A DNA stretch of 64,000 nucleotides from Eubacterium ventriosum (GCF_025150745.1 NZ_CP102282.1:2491501-2555500); one strand, 5' to 3'. Numbered from the stretch's first letter, positions 35,808-45,414 are shown. Program-made: numbers and translations. Notes: a model not told the origin generated them from the letters alone.

Positions 35808-36902
35808 TTACTGCATCTGTTTTGCAACTTCTGCAGCGAAGTCTTCTTCTTTCTTTTCAATACCTTCGCCTGTTTCAAATCTTACAAAGCTCTTAAGTGC
35901 AACTGTAGCACCAACTTCTTTTGAAACTTCAGCTAAGTATGCTTTTACTGTCTGCTTTCCGTCTGCAGCCATAACGTATGTCTGATCAAGAAGACATACT
36001 TCTTTTAACTGCTTTGAAATACGACCTTCAACTAAGCCGTTGAAAATCTTGTTATCCATAATTGCTTCCTTCTTGCTCATTGCAATTGCAGCTAATGCAG
36101 CGATTGCTTCTTTTGAAAGGAAGTTGAATAAATACTTGTCATTCTGCTTTTCTTCTAATACAGCCTTGTCTTCAGCATTTAATGCATCTGAAGCAAATGC
36201 TTCAGCGAAGATATCCTTCTGGATTGGCTTTGGAAGTGATGATACATCATTTAAAGCACTGTCAATTGTGATTTCTCTCATCTTAGCAAGTTCTTCATCT
36301 GAGATGTCTTCTCTGCTAACGTACTGAGGGCTCATAGCTGCAATCTGCATAGCTACTGTCTTAATTGCTGCTACAACTGTATCGTTTGCTGGAGCATCAG
36401 CGTCAACTAATACACCAATCTTTCCACCAGCGTGGATGTATGAAGCAAGAACTCCGTCTGATTCAATCTTCTTGAATCTTCTGATATTCATGTTTTCACC
36501 GATTACTGCGATCTGTGAAACTAATTCGTCTTTAACTGTCTTTGTTGTATCAAGTGCCCATGGTTCAGCCATGAATGCGTCCATGTCTGCTGCATCAGAA
36601 TCAAGAATCTGATTTGCAACGTTTGATACGAATGTCTGGAATTTTTCGTTCTTAGCAACGAAGTCTGTTTCTGAGTTAACTTCAACGATTGCTGCCTTGC
36701 CGTCTTTTACTGCTGTAAATACAACACCTTCTGCTGCAATTCTTCCTGATTTCTTAACTGCTGTAGCTTCGCCTTTTTTTCTTAAGATTTCGATAGCTGC
36801 TTCCTGATCTCCATCTGTTTCTACTAAAGCTTTCTTACAAGCCATAACACCAGCGCCTGTTAATTCTCTTAATTCTTTTACCATTGCTGCTGTGATTGTC
36901 AT
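35808..36902 (-). CDS. tsf: Translation elongation factor Ts
   Basis: Elongation factor Ts, which recycles EF-Tu by GDP release. The N-terminal UBA domain with MVKELRELTGAGVMACKKAL, the core EVNSETDFVAKNEKF (TDFV contact with EF-Tu) and the C-terminal VRFETGEGIEKKEEDFAAEV are all present. It has 364 residues against about 290-310 usual: an extra stretch of about 60 residues (NDVSSLPKPIQKDIFAEAF through KEAIAALAAIAMSKKE, about 215-285) lies in the C-terminal core between two conserved blocks. Cotranscribed with rpsB (26 bp gap). AGGAGG precedes ATG 36902. Confidence 0.95.
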   Translation of the reverse strand: MTITAAMVKELRELTGAGVMACKKALVETDGDQEAAIEILRKKGEATAVKKSGRIAAEGVVFTAVKDGKAAIVEVNSETDFVAKNEKFQTFVSNVANQILDSDAADMDAFMAEPWALDTTKTVKDELVSQIAVIGENMNIRRFKKIESDGVLASYIHAGGKIGVLVDADAPANDTVVAAIKTVAMQIAAMSPQYVSREDISDEELAKMREITIDSALNDVSSLPKPIQKDIFAEAFASDALNAEDKAVLEEKQNDKYLFNFLSKEAIAALAAIAMSKKEAIMDNKIFNGLVEGRISKQLKEVCLLDQTYVMAADGKQTVKAYLAEVSKEVGATVALKSFVRFETGEGIEKKEEDFAAEVAKQMQ

Positions 36903-36928
36903 AATTATATCCTCCTAAAAACTATATC

Positions 36929-37657
36929 TTATTCTTCTGTTGCTTCTTCAGCTGCATCTTCAGCTACCATTTCTTCACCCTGGTTTGCTTCGATAACAGC
37001 ATCAGCCATCTTAGAAACGATAAGTTTTACTGCTCTGATAGCATCATCGTTACCTGGGATAACATAGTCTAATTCTTCTGGGTCACAGTTTGTATCTGCA
37101 ATACCGATTAATGTAATTCCAAGTGAATGTGCTTCCTGAACACAGATTTTTTCCTTCTTAGGATCTACTACAAAGATAGCATCTGGGATTCTCTTCATAT
37201 CCTTGATACCGCCAAGGTTCTTTTCAAGCTTGTCCCATTCCTTCTTGATGTTAACAACTTCTTTCTTAGGAAGAACATCAAATGTTCCATCTTCTGCCAT
37301 CTTTTCGATGTCTTTTAATCTCTTAATTCTTGACTGGATAGTCTTGAAGTTTGTAAGCATACCTCCAAGCCATCTTTCGTTAACGTAGTACATTCCACAT
37401 CTTTCAGCTTCTGTCTGAACAGCTTCCTGAGCCTGTTTCTTTGTACCAACGAAAAGAATTGTACCGCCTTCTGCTGCGATATCTGAAACTGCCTTGTAAG
37501 CTTCATCTACTTTACCTACTGACTTCTGTAAGTCGATGATGTAGATACCATTTCTTTCTGTGTAGATGTATTCTGCCATTTTAGGGTTCCATCTTCTTGT
37601 CTGATGTCCGAAATGAACACCTGCTTCTAATAACTGTTTCATTGAAATAACGCTCAT
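36929..37657 (-). CDS. rpsB: 30S ribosomal protein S2
   Basis: Ribosomal protein S2, 242 residues from the start [19 protein letters not shown], ending in an acidic tail. Blocks seen: [41 protein letters not shown] and [23 protein letters not shown], followed by [27 protein letters not shown] is 8 bases before ATG 37657. A longer frame to 37810 exists but would read through the structured leader. It leads the rpsB-tsf operon. Confidence 0.97.
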   Translation of the reverse strand: MSVISMKQLLEAGVHFGHQTRRWNPKMAEYIYTERNGIYIIDLQKSVGKVDEAYKAVSDIAAEGGTILFVGTKKQAQEAVQTEAERCGMYYVNERWLGGMLTNFKTIQSRIKRLKDIEKMAEDGTFDVLPKKEVVNIKKEWDKLEKNLGGIKDMKRIPDAIFVVDPKKEKICVQEAHSLGITLIGIADTNCDPEELDYVIPGNDDAIRAVKLIVSKMADAVIEANQGEEMVAEDAAEEATEE

Positions 37658-37812
37658 TCTTATACCTCCTGGTTTTTTTAAATTAATTATTGATACTGTT
37701 CCGGTTGTTAACCCGGCATATATCATGCCTTCCATCTGCTTCACCAAATCAGACAACCCCGAGCGTGGGCACCGGTCTGACTCTCCACAGATGTGCTTAA
37801 TGCAACTCAAAT
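37658..37812 (-). promoter_or_regulatory. Structured 5' leader of rpsB
   Basis: The transcribed 150-nt leader contains several stems on the minus strand: CAGAC/GTCTG around CCGGTGCCCACGCTCGGGG, GGCATGATATATGCC, and CCGGGTT/AACCGG. S2 leaders in other bacteria are autoregulatory sites bound by S2. Position and fold fit such a site, but no family consensus could be checked. Confidence 0.45.
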
Positions 37813-37848
37813 ATCATAACACAAAAAAAAGCAGTATGCAACTGCTTT
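37813..37848 (-). promoter_or_regulatory. rpsB promoter embedded in the upstream terminator
   Basis: Minus strand TTGCAT (37841-37836), 17-bp spacer, TATGAT (37818-37813). The -35 box lies in the loop of a terminator hairpin AAAGCAGT/ACTGCTTT (37828-37848) followed by a T8 run (37830-37823), which ends the topA transcript. Compact termination-initiation arrangement. Confidence 0.65.
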
Positions 37849-37941
37849 CTTTCGTATAAATTATGTTTTTTATAAAATTCTCATTCAGACTTTCACACAA
37901 TTTTTCCACAACATTCTTTTGCTATGTTGTCATATTGTTTT

Positions 37942-40020
37942 TTAGTTAGCCTGCTTTTCTTTCTTAAGTTCTGTAACATAACCACACTGTGGATCTGCAC
38001 ATGCAAGCTTGTTACCTTTTTCAACCATATAGCCTCCACACTGTGGACACTTTTCTGCAGAAGGTTTCTGCCATGACATAAAATCACATTCAGGGTTATC
38101 TATACAACCATAATATCTTCTGCCCTTCTTGGTTTTCTTAAGTAATACATCCTTTCCACACTTTGGACAAGGAACACCAATCTTTTCTAAGTATGGTTTT
38201 GTATTTCTACATTCAGGAAATCCCGGACAGGCAAGAAACTTACCATGTGGGCCGTATTTAATTACCATACGTCTTCCACATTCTTCACAGATTTCATCAG
38301 ATTCTTCATCTGCAATGTCAATCTTTTCTAAGTTCTTTTCAGCATTTTCTACCTGTTCTTTTAAGTCAGGATAGAAGTTTCTGATAACTGTCTTCCATTC
38401 TATTGTACCTTCTTCAACTGCATCAAGAAGTGATTCCATGTTAGCTGTAAACTGTGTGTCTACAATAACACTAAACTCTGTTTTCATTACATTGTTTACT
38501 GCTTCACCTAACTCTGTAACATAAAGATTTTTCTTTTCTCTTGTTACATAACGTCTTGCAATAATTGTTGTAATAGTCGGAGCATAAGTGCTTGGTCGTC
38601 CAATACCCTGTTCTTCCATTGCCTTTACAAGTGCTGCTTCCGTAAAATGTGCAGGTGGCTGTGTAAAGTGCTGATTTTCTTCAAACTTTTCAAATTCAAG
38701 TTTTGAATCTTTTTCAAGCTTTGCAATGGTGTTGTTTGTAACAACTTTCTCATTATCACTGTCTGTATAGACTTTCATAAAACCGTCAAAATCAAGTTTT
38801 GATGTTGATGCATTAAAAATATACTTTCCTGCATTAACTTTTACGTTAGTTGTTTCGTAAACTGAATTTTCCATACGGCTTGCAACAAATCTTCTCCAGA
38901 TAAGCTGATATAATCTAAATAAATCTCTTGGAAGCTGGTCTTTTACTTCTTCAGGCATTAAGTTTACATCTGTAGGTCTGATTGCTTCGTGAGCATCCTG
39001 AATCTTCTTGTTTGACTTCTTTGAGTTAATCTCTTTAGCCATATATGAATCGCCATATTTGCTTTCGATAAATTCCTTTACCTGAACTTCTGCTGTTTCT
39101 GATACTCTTGTGGAATCAGTTCTCAAATATGTTATAAGACCTATTGTTCCTCTGCCCTTAATGTCAACACCCTCATACAACTGCTGAGCTATTCTCATTG
39201 TCTTCTGTGTTGAGAAGTTAAGCGCCTTTGAAGCTTCCTGCTGCAATGTACTTGTTGTAAAAGGTATAGGTGCTTTTCTTGTTCTGCTTCCCTTTTTAAT
39301 GTCCTTAACAGTAAACTCACTGTCTTTTAATTCCTTAACAATTCCGTCTAACTGTTCTTTTCCGGTAATTTCTAATTTACCCTTGTTGTCACCATAAAAG
39401 CTTACTGTAAATTCTTTATTTTTGTGCTTTAATACTGCATCCATATCCCAATATTCTTTTGGAATAAATGCGTTTATTTCATCTTCTCTGTCACAGAGCA
39501 TTTTTAATGCTACAGACTGAACTCGTCCTGCACTTAAACCTCTTTTAATCTTCATCCATAATAGCGGACTAATGCTATATCCCACCATTCTGTCTAATAC
39601 TCTTCTTGCCTGCTGGGCATCAACTAATCCCATTTCTATATCTCTTGGATGTTTTAATGACTCTTTTACTGCCTGCTTTGTAATTTCATTAAAAGTAATT
39701 CTGTAAGTCTTCTTTGGATCTAATTTCAAGGCTATTGATAAGTGCCATGAAATTGCTTCTCCCTCACGGTCCGGGTCAGTTGCCAAATATACTTTGTCTG
39801 CTTTTTTTGCATAGCGACGAAGTTCTGCCAACTTGTCTCCCTTTCCCCTAATTGTAATGTACTTTGGTTCGTAGTCATTTTCCATGTCTATTCCCATTGT
39901 ACTTTTAGGAAGATCTCTAACGTGTCCATTTGAAGCAACTACTTCATAGTTAGAGCCCAAAAACTTTTTAATAGTCTTAACTTTAGCCGGTGATTCCACA
40001 ATCACAAGATATTTTGCCAT
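37942..40020 (-). CDS. topA: DNA topoisomerase I
   Basis: Type IA topoisomerase I, relaxing negative supercoils through a transient 5'-phosphotyrosine bond. TOPRIM with YLVIVESPAKVKTIKKFLG and DPDREGEAISWH; catalytic Tyr in GLITYLRTDSTRVS near residue 300; three C-terminal four-cysteine zinc fingers beginning CEECGRRMVIKYG, CPKCGKDVLLKKTK and CPQCGGYMVEKGN (residues about 575-690). 692 residues, normal for Firmicutes. ATG 40020 follows AAGGAG at the right spacing; an ATG two codons earlier abuts the ribosome site. DprA precedes it in the same direction, so dprA-topA is a typical pair. Confidence 0.97.
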   Translation of the reverse strand: MAKYLVIVESPAKVKTIKKFLGSNYEVVASNGHVRDLPKSTMGIDMENDYEPKYITIRGKGDKLAELRRYAKKADKVYLATDPDREGEAISWHLSIALKLDPKKTYRITFNEITKQAVKESLKHPRDIEMGLVDAQQARRVLDRMVGYSISPLLWMKIKRGLSAGRVQSVALKMLCDREDEINAFIPKEYWDMDAVLKHKNKEFTVSFYGDNKGKLEITGKEQLDGIVKELKDSEFTVKDIKKGSRTRKAPIPFTTSTLQQEASKALNFSTQKTMRIAQQLYEGVDIKGRGTIGLITYLRTDSTRVSETAEVQVKEFIESKYGDSYMAKEINSKKSNKKIQDAHEAIRPTDVNLMPEEVKDQLPRDLFRLYQLIWRRFVASRMENSVYETTNVKVNAGKYIFNASTSKLDFDGFMKVYTDSDNEKVVTNNTIAKLEKDSKLEFEKFEENQHFTQPPAHFTEAALVKAMEEQGIGRPSTYAPTITTIIARRYVTREKKNLYVTELGEAVNNVMKTEFSVIVDTQFTANMESLLDAVEEGTIEWKTVIRNFYPDLKEQVENAEKNLEKIDIADEESDEICEECGRRMVIKYGPHGKFLACPGFPECRNTKPYLEKIGVPCPKCGKDVLLKKTKKGRRYYGCIDNPECDFMSWQKPSAEKCPQCGGYMVEKGNKLACADPQCGYVTELKKEKQAN

Positions 40021-40053
40021 AAACATCTCCTTAAAATATTTTCGCTGTTGTCG

Positions 40054-41055
40054 TTAAGCCTTTGAATAATAATTTTCTGATGGCTGCTCTACCAGTCCCA
40101 TTAACTGAAGTTTTAGCAGCATACCTGTAAGTTCTTCATACTTAAAACCTGTTTCATTCATCAGTTCATAAATATTTTTCGGCTGTAAACGTAACCCACT
40201 ATACAACAAGGCTAAATCTTTTTCAAGACTTTTTTCTTTTTGTTTTTTCTCATTTTCGTTTTTTGAACCACTATATTGTATGTCATTTAGCACGTCGTTA
40301 GCACCTGTAATTATGCCTGCTCCTGCCCTTATGAGACAGTTGCATCCATCGCTTAATTTCTCGCCCACTCTACCCGGTACTGCCATTACGTCTTTCCCCT
40401 GTTCCAATGCCCATTCTACGGTAATCAGGGAACCACTTTTCTCTCTTGCCTCAACTACTATAACCTTGTCCGAAAGTCCGCTTATAATTCTATTTCTAAG
40501 AAGAAAATGCCAGGCTATTGGTCCTGCCCCCGGAGGATACTCAGAAATTATTCCACCATTTTTTAAAATATCATTATAAAGTTCTATATTTTCTGTTGGA
40601 TAGCAAACATCCACACCACTTCCAAGTACTGCAAATGTTGGCGTTCCACCTTCCAAAGCTCCTATCTGACTATAAGTGTCTATGCCTCTTGCCATTCCGC
40701 TTATAATCTGAACTCCGTTTTCCGACAGCTCTCTTGCCAATGCTCTTGCCATTTTTCTTCCATAATTAGAGCACGCTCTTGCCCCTACCATTGCCACTAC
40801 AGGCTTGTCCCTGTCAGGCAGTCTTCCTTTATAAAATAAATATTCCGGTCTATGATCATAAGGCAACAACTTAGCCGGGTAATCCCTGTCATTTACTGAT
40901 ACAACTTTTATGCCCTGTTTTTCTAATTCCTTTATGTAGTTTTTGTCCTTTAATTTTTCCAGCTGTTCTTTGTATTCACTGCCTCTTTTATTGTTTATTT
41001 TTTTATTTTCATTTGTATTTGAATTTTTATTTATGTTTTTATTTGTATTATCCAT
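40054..41055 (-). CDS. dprA: DNA processing protein DprA
   Basis: DprA/Smf, which loads RecA on incoming single-stranded DNA during transformation. Rossmann core: VVAMVGARACSNYGRKMARA, GVQIISGMARGIDTYSQIGAL, VLGSGVDVCYPTENIELY, ISEYPPGAGPIAWHFLLRNRIISGLSD and the ALEQGKDVMAVPGRVGE end; a C-terminal winged helix (about 275-330). 333 residues. The start overlaps closely the stop of yifB with no clear ribosome site, so it is probably translated by coupling. The first 25 residues are an Asn/Lys-rich low-complexity stretch unusual for DprA; a start further in cannot be excluded. Confidence 0.93.
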   Translation of the reverse strand: MDNTNKNINKNSNTNENKKINNKRGSEYKEQLEKLKDKNYIKELEKQGIKVVSVNDRDYPAKLLPYDHRPEYLFYKGRLPDRDKPVVAMVGARACSNYGRKMARALARELSENGVQIISGMARGIDTYSQIGALEGGTPTFAVLGSGVDVCYPTENIELYNDILKNGGIISEYPPGAGPIAWHFLLRNRIISGLSDKVIVVEAREKSGSLITVEWALEQGKDVMAVPGRVGEKLSDGCNCLIRAGAGIITGANDVLNDIQYSGSKNENEKKQKEKSLEKDLALLYSGLRLQPKNIYELMNETGFKYEELTGMLLKLQLMGLVEQPSENYYSKA

Positions 41056-41057
41056 AT

Positions 41058-42557
41058 TTATTTGAAAAGCACCGGTCTGTAACTTACAGCCTCAGCTATA
41101 TCCCCCTGTTGTATTTTTTCGTGTTGTTTTAAATCTGCTATTGTTCTAGCCACTTTTATGATTTTGTCATAAGCTCTTATACTTAAATCCATTGTAGTAT
41201 ATATTTTTTCCATTAAATGCTGTTCTTCTTTGTTAAGCTTGCAGTATTTCTTTATGTTTTCGCCTGAAAGCTGACTGTTAAACTTAAACTTCTCATTGGC
41301 ATACCTTTCACGCTGAATCTGAACAGCCCTATTTACTCTTTCTTTGATGGTTAAAGAATCTTCCGGCTGTTCTTCTTTTTCCAATTGAAAATATGTAACC
41401 TGATTCATATGCACGCACAAGTCTATTCGGTCTATTAGCGGACCGCTTATTTTTTCCATGTATTTCTTTACTTCCTGCTCTGTGCAAGTACATTTGTTCA
41501 TGTCAGGGTAGTAACCACATTTGCAGGGATTCATTGCCCCTATCAAAATAAATTTAGCCGGAAATTCATATGTTCCTCCGCTTCGGGACACAATAATCTT
41601 CTCATCCTCCAATGGTTGTCTTAATGTTTCAATTACCTGCCTTGAAAATTCAGGCAATTCGTCAAGAAACAGTATTCCCCCGTGCGCCTGTGTAATCTCC
41701 CCGGGTTTAGGATTAAATCCACCTCCAATCATTGCCGAAACTGTTGCCGTGTGATGTGGACTTCTCACAGGTCTGGTCTTCACAAGGCTTCCTGAAAGAT
41801 TTCCTGCCACACTTTGTATTTTTGATATTTCTATTTGTTCTTCCAATGTCATGTCAGGAAGTATGGATGGCATTGTTTTTGCTATAATGGATTTTCCTAC
41901 TCCCGGACTTCCCATCATTAACATATTATGCATTCCTGCCGCCGCTATTTCCGATGCTTTCCTTGCCTGAATCTGTCCTTTTATATTTTTAAAATCGTAT
42001 TTGTAATCTTCTGTTTCCTGTGGAATGATTTTTATTTCAGGCGGTTTCATATTAGTTGCCAAAATCATTACCAGTTGATTAAGATTCTCTACCCCGATTA
42101 TTTCCAAGTCTTTTATAAAATCACATTCGCCTACGTTTTCAATTGGAACATAGCACTTCTTAATTCCCTGTTCCATCGCTGACAGCGCCAGTGGCAACAC
42201 TCCGTTAATCTTTACAATGTCCCCGTTAAGGCTTAATTCTCCTATGAACATTTTGTCATCTACTGTGCAGTTAATCAGTCCCATTGACATAAGTATGGAT
42301 ACTGCCACAGGCAGGTCAAAATAGGTTCCCGTCTTTCTAATATTAGCCGGCGAAAAATTTATTGTAATTCGCTTAGGCGGTATCATAAAACCTGAATTCT
42401 TAATTGCTGTTCTAACACGTTCTCTGGATTCTTTAATATTGGATGCTAAAAGGCCTACCATATCAAAAGATGGCAGGCCATTACATACGTCTGTTTCCAC
42501 AATAACAGGTTGGGTGTCAATTCCGGTTATTGCGGCACATTTTATCTTACATACCAT
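41058..42557 (-). CDS. YifB-type Mg-chelatase-like AAA ATPase (ComM)
   Basis: A 499-residue AAA+ ATPase of the YifB/ComM family, implicated in branch migration in natural transformation of some bacteria. An N-terminal ChlI-like domain (SFDMVGLLASNIKESRERV; NFSPANIRKTGTYFDLPVA), then Walker A NMLMMGSPGVGKSIIAKT, Walker B GGILFLDELPEF and a C-terminal helical lid with VARTIADLKQHEKI and AEAVSYRP. It is upstream of dprA with 2 bp between genes; both serve DNA uptake and recombination. CGGGGGA is upstream of ATG 42557. Confidence 0.92.
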   Translation of the reverse strand: MVCKIKCAAITGIDTQPVIVETDVCNGLPSFDMVGLLASNIKESRERVRTAIKNSGFMIPPKRITINFSPANIRKTGTYFDLPVAVSILMSMGLINCTVDDKMFIGELSLNGDIVKINGVLPLALSAMEQGIKKCYVPIENVGECDFIKDLEIIGVENLNQLVMILATNMKPPEIKIIPQETEDYKYDFKNIKGQIQARKASEIAAAGMHNMLMMGSPGVGKSIIAKTMPSILPDMTLEEQIEISKIQSVAGNLSGSLVKTRPVRSPHHTATVSAMIGGGFNPKPGEITQAHGGILFLDELPEFSRQVIETLRQPLEDEKIIVSRSGGTYEFPAKFILIGAMNPCKCGYYPDMNKCTCTEQEVKKYMEKISGPLIDRIDLCVHMNQVTYFQLEKEEQPEDSLTIKERVNRAVQIQRERYANEKFKFNSQLSGENIKKYCKLNKEEQHLMEKIYTTMDLSIRAYDKIIKVARTIADLKQHEKIQQGDIAEAVSYRPVLFK

Positions 42558-42708
42558 ATAAGTCCCCCGCTTTCCTTTAGTATTTTGATTATATATTTAG
42601 TTTTGTTTTTTAACAAAATCTAACATATTTTCTGACTATTTTTCTTTATTTCTGAAGCCAGTTTATGTTGCATTTTGTTTTAAGTGTTTCATTTGTAATG
42701 TAGTTTTA

Positions 42709-43344
42709 TCACATTCTATATGAATTATCAAGAGCTTTTTTTAATTTTTCTAAAGCTCTTTTTTCTATTCTGCTTACATAGCTTCTTGATATGCCAAGTT
42801 TTTCCCCAACCTTTTTCTGAGTCATTGGCTTCTTGCCATCCAATCCGTATCTCCAGACAATTATTTCTTTTTCTCTTTCATTTAAAATCTGTGCCACATA
42901 TTTCTGAACAAGGCTGATATTCTCGGCTTTTTCTATTTGTTCAAGCGTATCCATTTCATCATTTTCAACCACGTCTATAAGGCTTATGGTATTTCCCTCT
43001 TTGTCCGTTCCAATAGGCTCGTTTAATGACACATCCTTGCTTCTCTTTTTTTCCGCTCTAAGCATCATTAGAAGTTCGTTTTCTATACACTTTGCAGCGT
43101 AAGTTACAAGGCGATTCCCCTTGTCAGGATTATATGTGTTAACAGCTTTTATAAGTCCAACTATTCCAATGGAAATAAGATCCTGGTTTTCCCTGTTCTC
43201 ATCATAATATTTTTTTACAACATGGGCAACAAGTCTTAAATTCCTCTCAATCAGTATGTCCTTAGCTTTTTTATCCCCAAGCCTCATTTTTTCGATATAA
43301 ATCTTTTCTTCATCAGGGGTAAGAGGTTCCAAAAAAGTTTTCAA
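42709..43344 (-). CDS. sigK: RNA polymerase sigma factor of the SigK/SigE type
   Basis: Sigma-70 family factor, 211 residues. Region 2: NLRLVAHVVKKYYDENRENQDLIS, then GIVGLIKAVNTYNPDKGNRLVTYAAKCIENELLM; region 4: EREKEIIVWRYGLDGKKPMTQKKVGEKLGISRSYVSRIEKRALEKL. The opening MKTFLEPLTPDEEKIYI is that of SigK-like sporulation factors, without the pro-peptide of Bacillus SigK. The start codon is TTG at 43344 with AAAGG upstream. SigK-like genes also exist in clostridia that do not sporulate, so spore formation is not proven. Freestanding gene. Confidence 0.88.
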   Translation of the reverse strand: MKTFLEPLTPDEEKIYIEKMRLGDKKAKDILIERNLRLVAHVVKKYYDENRENQDLISIGIVGLIKAVNTYNPDKGNRLVTYAAKCIENELLMMLRAEKKRSKDVSLNEPIGTDKEGNTISLIDVVENDEMDTLEQIEKAENISLVQKYVAQILNEREKEIIVWRYGLDGKKPMTQKKVGEKLGISRSYVSRIEKRALEKLKKALDNSYRM

Positions 43345-43414
43345 GCCGGATACCTTTCGACATACTTAATCTAGTTTATGCTTTACCTGACTTCTTTGTG
43401 CCTGTACTCTAAAA

Positions 43415-43458
43415 AGAAAAAAACTTGAAAAGTTACTTATCTAAGTTCTCTCCAAGTC
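43415..43458 (-). terminator. Terminator downstream of trhP
   Basis: ACTTG / CAAGT outer stem and ACTT / AAGT inner stem on the minus strand, then a run of seven T. It begins 16 bp after the stop at 43474. Confidence 0.65.
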
Positions 43459-43473
43459 TTTTTATATTAACAT

Positions 43474-44700
43474 TTATTCTGCTTTCATTCTAAGTATGTC
43501 TCCGGCCTCCGGTACCTGGTCAAGCTTTATTGTAATAATCTGCTTTGGATGCGGACAACTTTCCATTGCCACTCCATCCTGATCTGTAATCGATATTACA
43601 TTAGCTTCAATATCTCTTCCGTCAGCTTTCATTATTTCGATTTTATCACCTACGCAGAATTTGTTTTTCTGCTCAATTACAAAACTTCCATCTTCCAAAG
43701 GTTCCCCTGATATTCCAAGATATACATAATCTCGTTCATAAACGTTACAATCATATATCTGTGTTGTTTCATCAGGTTTTCCAAAGAAAAATCCTGTTGT
43801 ATACTGTCTGTAAGTACACTGTGAAATTAGTGTTTTGTATTTTGGAATGTTTTCTTCGTACTTCTTTGGATTTTCAAAATAATCATCAATTGCCATTCTG
43901 TATGTTCTGGCAACTGTTGCCACATAAAGAGCTGTCTTCATTCTTCCTTCTATTTTGAAGCTGTCAATTCCTGCGTCCACAAGTTCAGGAATATGGTCAA
44001 TCATGCATAAATCCTTTGAGTTGAAAATGTATGTTCCACGCTCATTTTCTTCTACAGGCATATATTGGCCCGGTCTTGATTCTTCCACTACTGCATATTT
44101 CCATCTGCAAGGATGAGTGCAGGCACCTTTATTTGCATCTCTTCCCGCCATAAAACTACTTAAAAGGCATCTTCCTGAATATGAAATACACATTGCACCA
44201 TGTACAAAAGTTTCAATTTCCAAATCATCCGGAATATGATTTCTAATATCTTTTATTTCGCTAATTGAAAGTTCTCTTGCTGACACAACTCTCTTTGCAC
44301 CTAGTGAATGCCAGAAATTGTATGTTCCATAGTTAGTATTGTTAGCCTGCGTGCTTATATGAAGTTCCATGTCAGGCAACATTTCCTTTGCAATTGTAAA
44401 AATAGCAGGATCAGCAATAATAAGCGCATCCGGCTTTACTTTTTTCAAGTCATTGAAATATGCCTTAACCGGTTCAATATCACTGTTATGAGCCAAAATA
44501 TTGGCTGTAACATACACTTTTACGTTATATCTGTGGGCAAATTCCACCCCTTCTTTCATCTCTTCCAATGAAAAATTTTTAGCTTTTGCTCTTAAGCCAA
44601 AAACTTCACCACCTATATATACAGCATCTGCTCCATATCTCACAGCAGTTTTTAAAACTTCCAAACTGCTTGCAGGAACTAATAATTCAGGTTTTTTCAT
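43474..44700 (-). CDS. trhP: Peptidase U32 family, tRNA 5-hydroxyuridine protein TrhP
   Basis: A 408-residue U32-family protein. N-terminal TIM-barrel-like part: PELLVPASSLEVLKTAVRYGADAVYIGG; then the U32 signature ETFVHGAMCISYSGRCLLSSFM, DANKGACTHPCRWKY and FNSKDLCMIDHIPELVDAGIDSFKIEGRMK; four conserved cysteines suggest an iron-sulfur site. In Bacillus and E. coli TrhP hydroxylates U34 of tRNA, the first step to mo5U/cmo5U. The gene for TrmR, the methylase of the next step, lies upstream (68 bp). The C-terminal U32 domain (about 325-405) is present. I follow the tRNA role by homology and context. Confidence 0.9.
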   Translation of the reverse strand: MKKPELLVPASSLEVLKTAVRYGADAVYIGGEVFGLRAKAKNFSLEEMKEGVEFAHRYNVKVYVTANILAHNSDIEPVKAYFNDLKKVKPDALIIADPAIFTIAKEMLPDMELHISTQANNTNYGTYNFWHSLGAKRVVSARELSISEIKDIRNHIPDDLEIETFVHGAMCISYSGRCLLSSFMAGRDANKGACTHPCRWKYAVVEESRPGQYMPVEENERGTYIFNSKDLCMIDHIPELVDAGIDSFKIEGRMKTALYVATVARTYRMAIDDYFENPKKYEENIPKYKTLISQCTYRQYTTGFFFGKPDETTQIYDCNVYERDYVYLGISGEPLEDGSFVIEQKNKFCVGDKIEIMKADGRDIEANVISITDQDGVAMESCPHPKQIITIKLDQVPEAGDILRMKAE

Positions 44701-44768
44701 CTTTAAATCCTTTCCTCATTATTCATCTATCAAAATAGTATCTTGTATATAATATCTTTTTTCAAATA

Positions 44769-45413
44769 TTATTTCTTCACTGATATTGTTATTCCATCAC
44801 CTATTGGAACAATAGTTGTTTCAAGTTCAGGATGATTCTTTACTACTTCCAAATATTCACGCATACGCTTGTGAATTGTTCTGTCACGTCTTCTCACAAC
44901 GTACTTAGACTGGATAATATCCCCTTCCTGCAAAACATTGTCTGTTATAAGAACAGCCCCCTTCTTCATTAAGCGCATAACTTCAGGTAGAAAATGAATA
45001 TACTGTGCCTTTGCCGCATCCATAAAAACAAAGTCAAAGCTGTCTCCTTCAAGGCCGGGCATAATTTCCATGGCATCTCCTTCAAGCATTGTAATAACAT
45101 CTTCCTTATCTGCTTTTTTGAAATTATCCCTTGCCTGAACAATTCTCTTTTCGTAGTTTTCAATTGTTATAATACTTGCGTCCTTTTCAATTGCTTCACT
45201 CATTAAAATGGCTGAGTACCCAACTGCAGTACCCAGCTCTAAAATTCTTTTTGGTTTTGTTATTGTAAGCATTACTCTCAAGAAGCTTTCCATTTCCTTT
45301 CGGATAATCGGAACTCCGTCAATATGAGCCTGCTGTTCAATTTCTTCCAACACATTATTATTTGGTTTTTCAAGTGAATGCATGTAAGTGACTATTCTCT
45401 CATCTACTATCAC
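44769..45413 (-). CDS. trmR: O-methyltransferase TrmR (tRNA 5-hydroxyuridine methylase)
   Basis: A class-I SAM methyltransferase of the catechol-O-methyltransferase-like type, 214 residues. Motifs: ILELGTAVGYSAILMSEAI (SAM glycine loop), IITIENYEKRIVQARDNF, and FVFMDAAKAQYIHFLPEVMRLM with the metal-binding Asp, then LITDNVLQEGDI. Gene order mltG-trmR-trhP equals yrrL-yrrM-yrrO of Bacillus, where TrmR methylates hydroxyuridine in tRNA. Start GTG 45413 has GGGAG 6 bases upstream and overlaps the mltG stop region; the longer frame starts inside mltG. Confidence 0.9.
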   Translation of the reverse strand: MIVDERIVTYMHSLEKPNNNVLEEIEQQAHIDGVPIIRKEMESFLRVMLTITKPKRILELGTAVGYSAILMSEAIEKDASIITIENYEKRIVQARDNFKKADKEDVITMLEGDAMEIMPGLEGDSFDFVFMDAAKAQYIHFLPEVMRLMKKGAVLITDNVLQEGDIIQSKYVVRRRDRTIHKRMREYLEVVKNHPELETTIVPIGDGITISVKK

Positions 45414-45414
45414 A

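Noticed and set aside
36040-36327. Long plus-strand frames opposite tsf, dnaK, topA and other genes
   Set aside because: All lie inside well-supported conserved genes on the other strand and show mirrored codon bias only.
37658-37810. N-terminal extension of ribosomal protein S2 by 51 residues
   Set aside because: S2 starts at [17 protein letters not shown] with a perfect AGGAGG; the extension reads through the structured leader and is not S2-like.
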